DNA of 64,000 nt from Thermalbibacter longus. GTDB lineage: Bacteria; Chloroflexota; Chloroflexia; Thermomicrobiales; Thermomicrobiaceae. Shown in pieces: positions 14,355 through 23,341 of the stretch. Positions within the stretch are counted from its first letter, which is position 1. Every line of letters begins with the position of its first letter. The notes below the pieces were generated by a model, which was not told where the DNA came from, made no database searches, and worked only from the letters and a program-made list of their open reading frames with translations. The position numbers and the translations under genes were made by a program. The stretch covers positions 248,001-312,000 of the forward strand of contig NZ_JAMSLR010000002.1 of the NCBI RefSeq assembly GCF_023806485.1. The letters run 5' to 3'.

Positions 14355-17282
14355 GTGAGCGAGATCTACGTCGCGCTCGACCTCGAAGCGACCGGGATGG
14401 ATCCCGAGCGCGACGAGATCATCGAGATCGCCGCGATCAAGTTTCGCGACGACCGCGTCCTCGATCGCTGGGAGACGCTGGTTCGCCCGCGGGCGACGGT
14501 GCCGCTGTCCATCACCAGCCTGACCGGGCTCACCATGCGCCACCTGCGCCAGGCGCCGCCGTTCAGCGCGGTCGCGTCCAGGCTGCGCGAGTTCGTCCGC
14601 AACCACCCGATCGTCGGGCAGTCGCCGGAGTTCGACTTGCAGATGCTGGCCGCGGCCGGGCTGGCTCTCCAGAACCCCGTCTACGACACGTTCCAGCTCG
14701 CCACCATCCTGCTGCCGGATCTGCCGGCCTACAGCCTGGCAAGCATCGCCGCGCGGCTGGGTATCTCGGTCAACCAGCAGCACCGGGCGATGGCCGACGT
14801 CGAGACGACGATGGCGGTCTTCCTCGGGCTGCGCGATCTGTTGCTCGAGTACGACCCGGAGACGCTGCGCCGGCTGGCCGACTACGCCCGCTCGGCTGGC
14901 CTGCCGGTCGCTCGCCTCTTCGACGAGGTGCATCGCGAGTTGACCGGCCAGGGCGCTGGCGGGCTGGCCGACCTGCTGGCTGAGCGGCTGCGAGCCGCGC
15001 TGCCGGGCGTGAGCCATGCCCCGGAGGCAGTCTTCTTGCTCCAGCGCGATCGTCCCGAGCGGCTGGAGCCGACCGGCCGCGCGCGGCCGATCGACCTGGC
15101 CCGGCTGCGCGCCTGGTATGGCCAGGACGGCCCGCTGGCTCGCTCGTTCCCAGCCTACGAGGCGCGGGCCCAGCAGGTGCAGATGGCTGAAGCGGTGGCG
15201 GAGACGCTGAACCGCGGCGGTCAGCTCCTCGTCGAGGCCGGCACCGGTACCGGCAAGTCGCTGGCCTACCTGTTGCCGGCGGTGCTGCATGCGGTCGAGC
15301 GCGGCGAGACGGTGGTGATCTCCACTAACACGATCGCGCTCCAGGATCAGCTCTTCAATAAGGACTTGCCGCTGCTGAGGCGGGCGCTGGAGGAAGCCGC
15401 CCGCCGCGACCCTGAGCTGGCCCCGGCCGCGGCCTTCCGGGCCACGGTGCTGAAGGGGCGGAGCAACTATCTCTGCCTGCGCCGCTGGTTCCTGCGCCAG
15501 CGCGAGCCGGCGCGCTCGCCGGCCGAGGCGCTGCTGTACGCGAAGATCACCGCCTGGCTGCCGCAGACGAACACTGGCGACCGGGCCGAGCTGCATCTTA
15601 GCCCCGATGAGCAAGCTGTCTGGGCCCAGCTCGCCGAGGAGGAGGGCGCGTGCGTGCCTGGGCGCTGCGTCTTCCATCGCCGCAACCAGTGCTTCCTCTT
15701 CCGGGCACGGGCGGAGGCCGAAGCCGCGCACATCGTCATCGTCAACCACGCGCTCCTGCTCTCCGACATGCTGGCCGACAACCGCGTCCTGCCGCCGTAC
15801 CGCCACCTGGTCATCGATGAGGCGCACAACCTGGAGGACGAGGCCACTGCCCAGCTCGGCTTCCGGCTCACCCAGGAGCAGGTGCGGGATCTCTTCCGGC
15901 GCAGCCTCTCGCTCGATAGCCTGGGCCGGTTCAGCGGAGTGCTCGGCGAGCTCTGGCAGGCGCTGGCCGACGTGCCCGCCCGCCGGGCGCGTGACCTGGC
16001 TCAGGATCTGCACGCCAGGATCGAGGGGCTTCTGCCAACGGTGGAGCGGGGGATCCAGCAGGTCGAGCGACTGTTCACCCAGCTCGGCGACTTCGCGCTG
16101 CGCTACCAGGTCGACCAGGGGAGCTACGAGCGCCAGGTGCGGCTGACGGCCGCCGTGCGGCACGATCCGGCCTGGGATCTGGTCGAGGAGGCGGCGGAGG
16201 ACGTCGCGATCGAGCTGCGCGGCCTGCTTGGCGCGCTGAGCTGGACGCTGACCCGGCTCGGCGATCTCGCCGGCGACGAGCTCCCGAGTCAGGATGACCT
16301 GGTCACCGAGCTCGATCTGCTCGTCCGCGTCGGCCATGAGCTGCACGATCGCCTGGTCGAGACGGTCGCGGCCCCGTCCCCGGAGCGGGTATACTGGCTT
16401 TCGCTCAATCCCAGCACCGGTCAGGTGGCGCTCAATATGGCTCCGCTGGACGTCTCCGGCCCGCTGCGCGAGCATCTGTTCAGTCGCTGCGACTCAGTCG
16501 TGCTGACCTCGGCGACCTTGACGATCGAGGGGTCGTTCGGCTATATCCGCGAGCGGCTGGGACTCCCCGAGGCGCGGGAGCTGCTCGTCCCCTCGCCGTT
16601 CGATTACGCGTCCTCGACGCTCCTGTGCGTGGCCGAAGACCTGCCGGAGCCGGGAGAGCCAGGGTACCAGCGACAGCTCAACGAGGTGCTCGTGCCACTG
16701 CTGCGGGCAACGCGGGGCCGGGCTATGGTGCTCTTCACCTCGCACAGCGCGTTGCAGAGCACCTACCGGGCGATCAAGCGCCCGCTGGAGACGGCCGGGA
16801 TCCTGGTGCTCGGCCAGCGGATCGACGGTAGCCCGCGCCAGCTCGTCGAGCGGCTCAAGAGCCGGCCGGAGACGGTGGTGCTGGGGACGAACAGCGTCTG
16901 GGAGGGGGTCGACATTCCGGGCGAGGCGCTCAGCGTGCTCGTCATCGCGAAGCTGCCGTTCTCGGTGCCGACCGACCCGGTGTTCGCCGCGCGGAGCGAG
17001 CAGTTCGCGGACCCGTTCCAGGAGTACGCGGTGCCACAGGCCGTGCTGCGGCTCAAGCAGGGGTTCGGGCGGCTCATCCGGAGCCGGACCGACTACGGCG
17101 TCTGTGTCGTGCTGGATCGGCGGATCTTGAGCCGGCGTTATGGTCGGACATTCCTCCGCTCGCTGCCGGATTGCCGGCTCGAGGTGACAACACTCGCCGA
17201 GCTGCCGAGCAAGGCCAGCGAGTGGTTGCATCGGCGCCAGGAGACGTTCCTGGCGACGTCGCCGGCTGGAGAGGAGGCGTAA
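14355..17282 (+). CDS. dinG: DnaQ-like exonuclease fused to DinG-type helicase
   Basis: The protein has 975 residues and starts with GTG. Residues 1-170 are a DEDD 3'-5' exonuclease (Asp9/Glu11 in ALDLEATG, then GQSPEFD and the final [10 protein letters not shown]). After a linker, a superfamily 2 XPD/DinG helicase follows: Walker A GTGTGKS with Lys301, DEAH starting at Asp488 ([10 protein letters not shown]), and late motifs [13 protein letters not shown] and [10 protein letters not shown]. Cysteines in [17 protein letters not shown] and NQCFLF provide four candidate iron-sulfur ligands. The fusion is typical of Gram-positive-type DinG proteins. DinG unwinds 5'-3', including R-loops and damaged forks; in some fused homologues the exonuclease is the main activity. 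The glpX start follows the stop by one base. Confidence 0.96.
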   Translation: MSEIYVALDLEATGMDPERDEIIEIAAIKFRDDRVLDRWETLVRPRATVPLSITSLTGLTMRHLRQAPPFSAVASRLREFVRNHPIVGQSPEFDLQMLAAAGLALQNPVYDTFQLATILLPDLPAYSLASIAARLGISVNQQHRAMADVETTMAVFLGLRDLLLEYDPETLRRLADYARSAGLPVARLFDEVHRELTGQGAGGLADLLAERLRAALPGVSHAPEAVFLLQRDRPERLEPTGRARPIDLARLRAWYGQDGPLARSFPAYEARAQQVQMAEAVAETLNRGGQLLVEAGTGTGKSLAYLLPAVLHAVERGETVVISTNTIALQDQLFNKDLPLLRRALEEAARRDPELAPAAAFRATVLKGRSNYLCLRRWFLRQREPARSPAEALLYAKITAWLPQTNTGDRAELHLSPDEQAVWAQLAEEEGACVPGRCVFHRRNQCFLFRARAEAEAAHIVIVNHALLLSDMLADNRVLPPYRHLVIDEAHNLEDEATAQLGFRLTQEQVRDLFRRSLSLDSLGRFSGVLGELWQALADVPARRARDLAQDLHARIEGLLPTVERGIQQVERLFTQLGDFALRYQVDQGSYERQVRLTAAVRHDPAWDLVEEAAEDVAIELRGLLGALSWTLTRLGDLAGDELPSQDDLVTELDLLVRVGHELHDRLVETVAAPSPERVYWLSLNPSTGQVALNMAPLDVSGPLREHLFSRCDSVVLTSATLTIEGSFGYIRERLGLPEARELLVPSPFDYASSTLLCVAEDLPEPGEPGYQRQLNEVLVPLLRATRGRAMVLFTSHSALQSTYRAIKRPLETAGILVLGQRIDGSPRQLVERLKSRPETVVLGTNSVWEGVDIPGEALSVLVIAKLPFSVPTDPVFAARSEQFADPFQEYAVPQAVLRLKQGFGRLIRSRTDYGVCVVLDRRILSRRYGRTFLRSLPDCRLEVTTLAELPSKASEWLHRRQETFLATSPAGEEA

Positions 17283-17283
17283 G

Positions 17284-18276
17284 GTGGACAACCTCGATCG
17301 CAACCTAGCGATGGAGTTGGTGCGCACGACGGAAGCGGCTGCCCTGGCGGCTGCCCGGTGGGTGGGCCGGGGCGATAAGAACGCGGCCGATCAGGCCGCC
17401 GTCAACGCCATGCGACGCATGCTCTCGACCGTCCACATGAAAGGCGTGGTGGTGATCGGCGAGGGCGAGAAGGACAAGGCGCCGATGCTCTACATCGGCG
17501 AGGAGGTGGGAACTGGGGAGCCCCCGGAGGGAGACCTGGCCGTCGACCCTATCGACGGGACCCGGCTCTGCGCGAACGGCATGCCGGGAGCCGTCTCGAC
17601 GGTGGCGCTGGCTGAGCGCGGGTCGATGTACTACCCGCCGGGGATCGTCTATATGAACAAGCTGGCTGTCGGGCCCGAAGCCGCGCACGCGATCGACATC
17701 ACGCGCTCTCCGACCGAGAACCTGCACCGTATCGCCGATGCCAAGCGGATGAGCGTACGGCTGCTCACGGTGGTGGTGCTGGATCGCCCGCGGCACCAGG
17801 ACTTAATCGAGGAGATCCGGCGGGCCGGGGCGCGGATCAAGCTGATCACCGATGGCGACGTCGCCGCCGCGCTGATGACCGCCTTCCCGGAGACCGGGGT
17901 CGATGTGCTGATGGGCATCGGCGGTTCCCCGGAGGCGGTGGTGGCGGCGGCCGCACTCAAGTGCGTCGGCGGGGCGATCCAGTGCACGCTCTACCCGCGG
18001 GACGAGGAGGAGCGCCAGGCGGCCGAAGCGGCTGGCCTCGACCTCAACAAGGTGCTGCACACAGACGACCTGGTTCGCTCGGACAACGTGTTCTTCGCCG
18101 TGACCGGGATCACGAGCGGCGACCTGCTCGATGGCGTCCGCTTTACGCATGAGGGAGCGCGGACGCACTCGCTGGTGATGCGGTCGCGCACCGGCACGAT
18201 CCGGCGGATCGAGGCGGAGCACCGGCTCGGGAAGCTGCGGGAGTACGAGGCGTTGCCCTTTGACGAGACAAGGTAA
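17284..18276 (+). CDS. glpX: Class II fructose-1,6-bisphosphatase
   Basis: This 330-residue GlpX-type enzyme removes the 1-phosphate from fructose 1,6-bisphosphate, the committed step of gluconeogenesis. The metal and phosphate motifs are plain: GEGEKD (59-64), DPIDGT (88-93), and later [10 protein letters not shown] and [17 protein letters not shown]. The length is normal. It starts with GTG one base after the dinG stop, with the GGAGAGGAGG of the dinG end as ribosome site, so it depends on upstream transcription. Its 3' end contains the predicted promoter for rho. The pentose phosphate operon at 35714 would draw on the hexose phosphate it makes. Confidence 0.98.
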   Translation: MDNLDRNLAMELVRTTEAAALAAARWVGRGDKNAADQAAVNAMRRMLSTVHMKGVVVIGEGEKDKAPMLYIGEEVGTGEPPEGDLAVDPIDGTRLCANGMPGAVSTVALAERGSMYYPPGIVYMNKLAVGPEAAHAIDITRSPTENLHRIADAKRMSVRLLTVVVLDRPRHQDLIEEIRRAGARIKLITDGDVAAALMTAFPETGVDVLMGIGGSPEAVVAAAALKCVGGAIQCTLYPRDEEERQAAEAAGLDLNKVLHTDDLVRSDNVFFAVTGITSGDLLDGVRFTHEGARTHSLVMRSRTGTIRRIEAEHRLGKLREYEALPFDETR

Positions 18277-18288
18277 GTGTGCTAAAGT
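18260..18288 (+). promoter_or_regulatory. Predicted rho promoter
   Basis: TTGACG (18260-18265), 17 bases and TAAAGT (18283-18288). The -35 is inside the last codons of glpX and the -10 just after its stop. Transcription from here would leave a leader of about 390 bases before the rho ATG. Confidence 0.65.
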
Positions 18289-18684
18289 AGATGTCGCGGG
18301 TACCGTATTCTTCGCTCCCGCCTCATCCTCCGCCGCACGGTAACGACTGGATGACGATAAGCCCAACGCGGAATCGGCACCGTTGCCGCGTTTCAACACC
18401 GACGATAGGTTGGATCCTTGCGCTGCAGGGCTAGACCCCGCTACGCGCTGCGCGGCTGTGGCGTTGCAGCCGGCAGCAGTGTGCGCGGCACCCTCATCGC
18501 CTCGAGGGTGAGGACCGATACGGGATGAGGAGCCTGCTCTCCCACAGTCGCCTGTCGGGCGCTGGGCCCCCAGCGCCGACTCCCGGCGCGACGGCATCCG
18601 CCTCGCGTGCCGATGCCTGGTCGTGCCCCCGCAGATCCAGCGAGACCAGAGTCTAGAACTGTCCTAGAGGAGGAATCGGAAACC
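18289..18684 (+). other. Long rho leader region
   Basis: No gene is visible in these ~395 bases. It holds several stem-loops, including CACCCTC / GAGGGTG near 18490-18512 and GGCGCTGG-GCCC-CCAGCGCC at 18558-18577, neither followed by a T-run. Long leaders upstream of rho are known in other bacteria to be targets of Rho-dependent autoregulation, so that role is plausible here. No known riboswitch, 6S, tmRNA or RNase P signature was recognised. Confidence 0.45.
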
Positions 18685-19983
18685 ATGAAGACGACGACAC
18701 CGACATCCGTGGAGGAGGTCAAGGAGGCAGCCGGCCTTACCGTGTCTGAGCTCGAGACGAAATCGCTCGAAGAGCTTCAGACGATCGCTCGCGACTTCGG
18801 CATTCAGAGCGCGACCCGCCTGCGCAAGCCCGAGCTGATCAACCGTATCCTGCAGATCCAGACCGAGCAGCAGGGCGGCATCTTCGGCCAGGGCGTGCTC
18901 GAGATCGTCGAGGAGGGGTATGGCTTCCTCCGGGGCGAGCGGTACCTGCCGGGGCCGAACGACGTCTACGTCTCGCAGTCGCAGATCCGCCGCTTCGGGC
19001 TACGCACCGGCGACTGGGTCGCCGGGCAGGTGCGGCCTCCCAAGGAGAACGAGAAGTTCTACAGCCTGCTGCGGGTCGAGACGGTCAACGGCATGGATCC
19101 GGAGACCGCGCGGCGCCGGCCCAACTTCGATAGCCTGACGCCGATCTTCCCGATGGAGCTGATCAACCTGGAGACCGAACCGCACATCCTCTCGACCCGG
19201 CTGCTCAACCTGGTCGCGCCCATCGGGCGGGGCCAGCGCGGGCTGATCGTCTCCCCGCCGAAGGCCGGCAAGACCATCCTGCTCAAGCACATCGCCAACG
19301 GCATTACCGCGAACTACAAGGACATCCACCTGATCGTCCTCCTCATCGGCGAGCGACCGGAGGAGGTCACCGACATGCGCCGCTCGGTCGAGGGGGAGGT
19401 CATCTCGTCGACCTTCGACGAGCCGGTCGAGGACCACATCAAGGTGGCCGAGATGACGCTCGAGCGGGCCAAGCGGCTGGTCGAGTGCGGCTACGATGTG
19501 GTGATCTTGCTCGACTCGATCACCCGGCTGGCGCGCGCCTACAACCTGGCCGTCCCGCCGAGCGGGCGAACCCTCTCCGGTGGTATCGACCCGGTGGCGC
19601 TCTACCCGCCCAAGCGCTTCTTCGGCGCTGCCCGAAACATCGAGGGCGGCGGCAGCCTGACCATCGTCGCCACCTGTCTGATCGATACCGGTTCCCGGAT
19701 GGACGACGTCATCTACGAGGAGTTCAAGGGGACCGGCAACATGGAGCTGCATCTCGACCGCAAGCTGGCCGAGCGGCGGATCTACCCGGCGATCGACATC
19801 CAGCGCTCGGGTACCCGGCGCGAGGAGCTGCTGCTCGACGAGCAGACCCTGCGCCAGGTCTGGACGATGCGGCGCATGGTCTCGATGCTGGGCGGTACCG
19901 ACGGCACCGAGCTGGTGCTGGGCCGGCTGGCCAAGACAGCCAACAACGCCGAGTTCCTGGCCACGCTCAACAAGGACATCTAG
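18685..19983 (+). CDS. rho: Transcription termination factor Rho
   Basis: This 432-residue hexameric RNA helicase/translocase ends untranslated or uncoupled transcripts. The ATG at 18685 is chosen because AGAGGAGGAAT precedes it at ideal spacing. The order is standard: N-terminal helical Rho_N ([18 protein letters not shown]), the cold-shock-like RNA-binding domain ([33 protein letters not shown]), and the ATPase with Walker A PPKAGKT, Q-loop and catalytic parts ([26 protein letters not shown]) and the R-loop ([19 protein letters not shown]). There is no inserted domain. It stands alone with its own promoter and a long leader, consistent with autoregulation. Confidence 0.99.
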   Translation: MKTTTPTSVEEVKEAAGLTVSELETKSLEELQTIARDFGIQSATRLRKPELINRILQIQTEQQGGIFGQGVLEIVEEGYGFLRGERYLPGPNDVYVSQSQIRRFGLRTGDWVAGQVRPPKENEKFYSLLRVETVNGMDPETARRRPNFDSLTPIFPMELINLETEPHILSTRLLNLVAPIGRGQRGLIVSPPKAGKTILLKHIANGITANYKDIHLIVLLIGERPEEVTDMRRSVEGEVISSTFDEPVEDHIKVAEMTLERAKRLVECGYDVVILLDSITRLARAYNLAVPPSGRTLSGGIDPVALYPPKRFFGAARNIEGGGSLTIVATCLIDTGSRMDDVIYEEFKGTGNMELHLDRKLAERRIYPAIDIQRSGTRREELLLDEQTLRQVWTMRRMVSMLGGTDGTELVLGRLAKTANNAEFLATLNKDI

Positions 19984-20053
19984 CGCGACCGCCGGTGGTG
20001 TCGGGACGGTGGCAGTCAGTCGCCGTCTCCTCGCGGCCGGCGGTCGGCCCGGT

Positions 20054-21523
20054 TCACGGCAACGGATCGAGCGGCCAGATCGGTCGCCGGATGTGCCGGA
20101 ACGGCAGCCGGGTCAGATCGCTGCCGGTAATCCCTGGGCCCTCTACCAGCACCACCCGCTCGGCGATCGGCTCGAAAGCAGCTCGGAAGTGCCCCTTCCC
20201 CTTGAGCGCGATCACCCGGCGCTCGGACGGCTCGATGCCGTGCGAGCGAAAGACGTTGAGGTCGATCGGCGACTCAGCGCGCTCGGTGACGAGCACCTCG
20301 ACGCCGTCGCAGACCAGCACGGCGCTGCGTCCCAGGTCGACGACGACTCCGGCGTGCATCGGCCCGCGATTGACGTAGCGCCCGTCGGAGAGCATGCGCA
20401 CGTAGCCGCGAACCGGCAACGGCGGTCCGTGCAGGCGGTCGGTCTTGCCGCCCAGCTCGAGCTCGACGGTCTGCCCTACCCCGGCCGCCAGGCAGGCCGC
20501 GACGGCGTCTGGGTCCTTGATCAGCGCCAGGGCTGCGTCCCGGACACCGTTCGAGAGCAGGAAGCGCAGCAGCTCGGCGCTGTCGCCCGGGCCGCCGGTC
20601 CAGGGGTTATCGGCGATGTCCACCAGAACAAGCGGCCCGGATCGGACCTCGCGGATCGCCTGGGCTGCCTCATCCCAGGAGGAGACACCACCGAGGAAGC
20701 CCTCGCGTAGCTCCCAGGCCAGCTTCCCCAGCTCCTCGGCCAGCTCCTGTGCCAGGGGCGGGTCGCCGTCGGTCGTGACCAGGACGCTCAGCCCAGCCTC
20801 CGGCACGTCGGCCGGCGGGAAGCCACCTGCGACGGTCACGTTCAGCACGTGAGGCATCGCTTCGAGCTCGTGCGCTCGGGCGATCAGTGTTCGCATCGGG
20901 TCACGATCGGTCGTCATGTTCTGCGAGGTCGGCAGCATCGGCGGCTTCACCAGCGCCTTCGCTGGCCGGATCTCGCCGCGGATGAGCCGAACCAGCAGGT
21001 CGCCCGCCTCTCGCCCACGCTCTCGCTGGTCCACGTGCGGGTACGTATCGTAGCCGATCAGGATGTCGGCTGCTTCCACCATCGACGCGCTGATGTTGGC
21101 GTGCAGGTCGAGCACCGCGACGACCGGTATGTCCGGCCCAACGGCCGCGCGGACTCGTCGCAGGAGCTCGCCGTCGGCGTCGCGGGCGTGCTCGGCTACC
21201 ATGGCTCCGTGGAGCGAGAGCAGCACGCCGTCGAGCGGGGCAGCCCGTTCGAGCCCGTCCACCAGTTCCCCGGCCAGCGCCTCGAAGGCGTCGTGGGTGA
21301 CCGTCCCCGAGGGGGTCGCCCAGACGGCGAGGATGGGCAGCGCGGTAAAGCCAGCACGCTCGGCGGCATCGAGAAAGCCGGCGATGGTCGTCGCGGTGCC
21401 CCGCAAGGCATAGACCATCTCTGCACCCCGGCGGATGCCGGAACGCTCGAACGCGGCCAGGTCGGTCGGCACGCTGCTGAAGACGTTCGTCTCGTGCGAT
21501 AGTTCGGCGATGGCGACCCGCAC
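20054..21523 (-). CDS. M81 family metallopeptidase (MlrC / microcystinase C-like)
   Basis: This 489-residue protein of the DUF1485/MlrC family includes microcystinase C and many enzymes of unknown substrate in soil and thermophilic bacteria. Visible family blocks are ELSHETNVFSS at the N-terminus, GVLLSLHGAM, AVLDLHANIS (a probable zinc histidine), GYDTYPHVDQRERG, VNVTVAGGFPPADV-like text, DIADNPWTGGPGDS and a C-terminal R(S)HGIEP. No signal peptide is seen, so it acts in the cytoplasm. The start lies 4 bases after the stop of the upstream BKACE gene, so the two form an operon on the minus strand. The shared substrate is not evident. Confidence 0.92.
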   Translation of the reverse strand: MRVAIAELSHETNVFSSVPTDLAAFERSGIRRGAEMVYALRGTATTIAGFLDAAERAGFTALPILAVWATPSGTVTHDAFEALAGELVDGLERAAPLDGVLLSLHGAMVAEHARDADGELLRRVRAAVGPDIPVVAVLDLHANISASMVEAADILIGYDTYPHVDQRERGREAGDLLVRLIRGEIRPAKALVKPPMLPTSQNMTTDRDPMRTLIARAHELEAMPHVLNVTVAGGFPPADVPEAGLSVLVTTDGDPPLAQELAEELGKLAWELREGFLGGVSSWDEAAQAIREVRSGPLVLVDIADNPWTGGPGDSAELLRFLLSNGVRDAALALIKDPDAVAACLAAGVGQTVELELGGKTDRLHGPPLPVRGYVRMLSDGRYVNRGPMHAGVVVDLGRSAVLVCDGVEVLVTERAESPIDLNVFRSHGIEPSERRVIALKGKGHFRAAFEPIAERVVLVEGPGITGSDLTRLPFRHIRRPIWPLDPLP

Positions 21524-21527
21524 GGGC

Positions 21528-22361
21528 CTAGGCCTCCGGCTGCTCGGGCAGGCCGAGGATCTGGCGCGCTTCGGCCGGGGTGGCCACCTCGCGGCCTAAC
21601 TCGCGGGCGATCCTAACCAGCCGGGCCACCAGCGGCGCGTTGCCCTCGGCCAGTACCCGGTACGAGTAGTAGATGTTGTCCTCCAGCCCGGTTCTGACGT
21701 GCCCGCCCATGACCATCGCGGCCACGTTCAGCGGGAGCTGGTGCCGGCCGATGGCGCACACCGACCACAGGGAGTTCGGCGGGAGCTGGCGCACCATGTG
21801 GACGAGCTGGTCGACAGTGGCCGGCGCGCCGCCGCGGACACCGAGCACCATCTGGAACCAGTAGGGCGGCTGGAAGAGGCCGCGCTCGATGAAGCGGCGG
21901 GCGTTCTCGATGAAGCCGCTCTCGAAGCACTCGATCTCCGGCTTGACGCCGTAGGCCTGCATCTCCTGTGCCAGCGCCTCGAGGAACTGTGGCGAGTTGA
22001 CGAAGACGCGCTCGCCGAAGTTGAGCGACCCGGCGTCGAAGGAGGCGATCTCCGGCCGCAGCCGCACCGGGGCGATCCGCTCCTCGTCGGGCACCTGGCC
22101 CGCCCCGCCACCAGTCGACATGTTGATGATCAGGTCGCAGCCGCGGGCACGGATGAGCTCGCGCACCCGGGCGTAGCGGGCCGGGTCGCAGGTGGGCCGG
22201 CCCTCGTCATCGCGCACGTGGATGTGGACGATGGCGGCGCCCTCGCGCCAGCACTGCACGGCCTGCTCGGCGATCTCCTCTTCAGTGATCGGGACATACG
22301 GTGTCTGCTGCCTGGTGGTCCAGCTTCCGGTGGTCGCCACCGAGATGATCAGCTTGTCCAT
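21528..22361 (-). CDS. Beta-keto acid cleavage enzyme (BKACE, DUF849)
   Basis: This 277-residue TIM-barrel zinc enzyme is of the BKACE family. Members condense a beta-keto acid with acetyl-CoA and split it to acetoacetate and a CoA ester; the founding member, Kce, acts in lysine fermentation on 3-keto-5-aminohexanoate. Zinc ligands are His46 and His48 in VHIHVRD. Other family blocks are INMSTGG, SFDAGSLNFG, KPEIECFE, LGVRGGAPAT, SVCAIGRHQLP, and GGHVRTGLEDNIYY near the end. Specificity varies widely between members and cannot be read here. It is transcribed ahead of the M81 gene with only 4 bases between, suggesting a joint catabolic function. Confidence 0.93.
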   Translation of the reverse strand: MDKLIISVATTGSWTTRQQTPYVPITEEEIAEQAVQCWREGAAIVHIHVRDDEGRPTCDPARYARVRELIRARGCDLIINMSTGGGAGQVPDEERIAPVRLRPEIASFDAGSLNFGERVFVNSPQFLEALAQEMQAYGVKPEIECFESGFIENARRFIERGLFQPPYWFQMVLGVRGGAPATVDQLVHMVRQLPPNSLWSVCAIGRHQLPLNVAAMVMGGHVRTGLEDNIYYSYRVLAEGNAPLVARLVRIARELGREVATPAEARQILGLPEQPEA

Positions 22362-22561
22362 CGCTCGCTCCGCTCTCCTGCTCAGGGACTAGTGCCAACC
22401 GGCCGCAGTGTACCGGTCGGCGTGGCGCAGCGGAAGACGAGAGAGGCTCGCGCAGGCGCGAGGGCGATCGCGAGATGCGGCTGTGTTGCCGGCGGGGCCG
22501 GTGCCCGGAAGAGATGTTCGAGTCCTCTGTGATCAGGGATGGGCAACCGCACTTTGCGGAC

Positions 22562-22590
22562 TTGCACATATCGCGATATTGTGATATAGT
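22562..22590 (+). promoter_or_regulatory. Promoter with palindromic operator in its spacer
   Basis: TTGCAC (22562-22567), 17 bases and TATAGT (22585-22590): a near-consensus promoter. The spacer contains the perfect 12-base palindrome ATATCGCGATAT (22568-22579), partly echoed by GTGATAT overlapping the -10. A dimeric repressor bound there would block RNA polymerase. It serves the small gene at 22653. Confidence 0.72.
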
Positions 22591-22652
22591 AGAAGCGGTG
22601 TGCAAAAGGGTTGTGCTTCGGCGCTGCCACTTCGACGACGGAGGGTCAAGAG

Positions 22653-22832
22653 ATGAGGACGCTGAGTGAGCTGCTCCGCCGGTTCCGCGACGGTGCCGGG
22701 ACCGATCTGATGTTCGAGGACTACTACAGCGCGCTGCTGAGCCGGACGGGCGCCGGCGCGCCGAGCGCCAGCGAGGCCCGGCGCGACTTCGAGTCGGTGC
22801 GGCGCGTTGTCAGCCGCGCGCTGATCTACTAG
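22653..22832 (+). CDS. 59-residue small protein, unknown
   Basis: The ATG at 22653 follows GGAGG (22640-22644) by 8 bases and lies about 55 bases downstream of a strong promoter, which supports a real gene. The protein is charged and probably all-helical: RTLSELLRRFRDG, LMFEDYYSALLS, then SEARRDFESVRRVVSRAL. There is no membrane segment, signal peptide or cysteine motif. The -10 region carries a palindrome, so expression is likely switched by a repressor; a protein this small might itself be a regulator or inhibitor. It is bounded downstream by a strong hairpin, making a single-gene unit. No homologue was recognised. Confidence 0.65.
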   Translation: MRTLSELLRRFRDGAGTDLMFEDYYSALLSRTGAGAPSASEARRDFESVRRVVSRALIY

Positions 22833-22938
22833 CGCAACTAGCGCAACATTGCGCGCCCTGGTGGGCGCGAGACGCGTCCACCAGGTAGTCCCGATCGGCT
22901 CGCCCCGGCCGGCTAGCCTGGCACAGGCGAGCACGTGC

Positions 22939-22971
22939 GCGAACCCCTGGCATCACGGGCCAGGGGTTCGC
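22939..22971. terminator. Strong hairpin between convergent genes
   Basis: Arms GCGAACCCCTGGC (22939-22951) and GCCAGGGGTTCGC (22959-22971) are perfectly complementary over 13 bases with a 7-base loop. No T-run follows on either strand. It separates the small gene (ends 22832) from the cupin gene (stop at 22990), so it can end transcripts from both sides. Confidence 0.72.
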
Positions 22972-22989
22972 TGCGCGTTGAGGCCTACC

Positions 22990-23295
22990 TCACCCCTTCA
23001 GTTCGATCTCGATGAAGACGAACTCGAAGGGGTTCTCGTTGATCACGTCGTGGGCCACGCCCTTGCTCCGGCTATAGGCCTGGCCAGCCACCAGCTCGGC
23101 CGTTGCTGGACCATCGGGGGTGTCGAGCCGGAGCTGGCCGGTCGTCATCGGCACCACCACGTAGTCGTAGGCATGTACGTGCCAGCCAGTGTGTGCGCCC
23201 GGCGCGAACCGCCATTCGGTCACGATCACTCGATCGGTCTCGAGCTGGCGAGTCGGTACCGCCAGCGGTCGTTCCGCATGCGTCCCCTCGGGCAC
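22990..23295 (-). CDS. Small cupin-domain protein
   Basis: A single-domain cupin of about 101 residues. Metal-binding motif 1 is recognisable as GAHTGWHVHAYDYVVV, with the second motif degenerate (GVAHDVINEN). A GTG at 23295 (or 23298) is chosen because AGGAGGAG (23303-23310) sits 4-7 bases upstream; extending to an ATG at 23367 would overlap the upstream amidohydrolase and add an arginine-rich tail without family support. Cupins of this size are isomerases, dioxygenases or sugar/ligand binders. It follows the amidohydrolase gene directly on the same strand, so it may process or sense the same compound. Confidence 0.87.
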   Translation of the reverse strand: MPEGTHAERPLAVPTRQLETDRVIVTEWRFAPGAHTGWHVHAYDYVVVPMTTGQLRLDTPDGPATAELVAGQAYSRSKGVAHDVINENPFEFVFIEIELKG

Positions 23296-23341
23296 CACCC
23301 TGCTCCTCCTAGCCAATCGCTCCAGGCGCCTGCTACGACGG

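Noticed and set aside
14223-16475. 750-codon open frame on the minus strand
   Set aside because: It lies exactly antisense to the exonuclease-DinG gene; its translation is low-complexity (Q, R, L, A) with no family match, a by-product of high GC.
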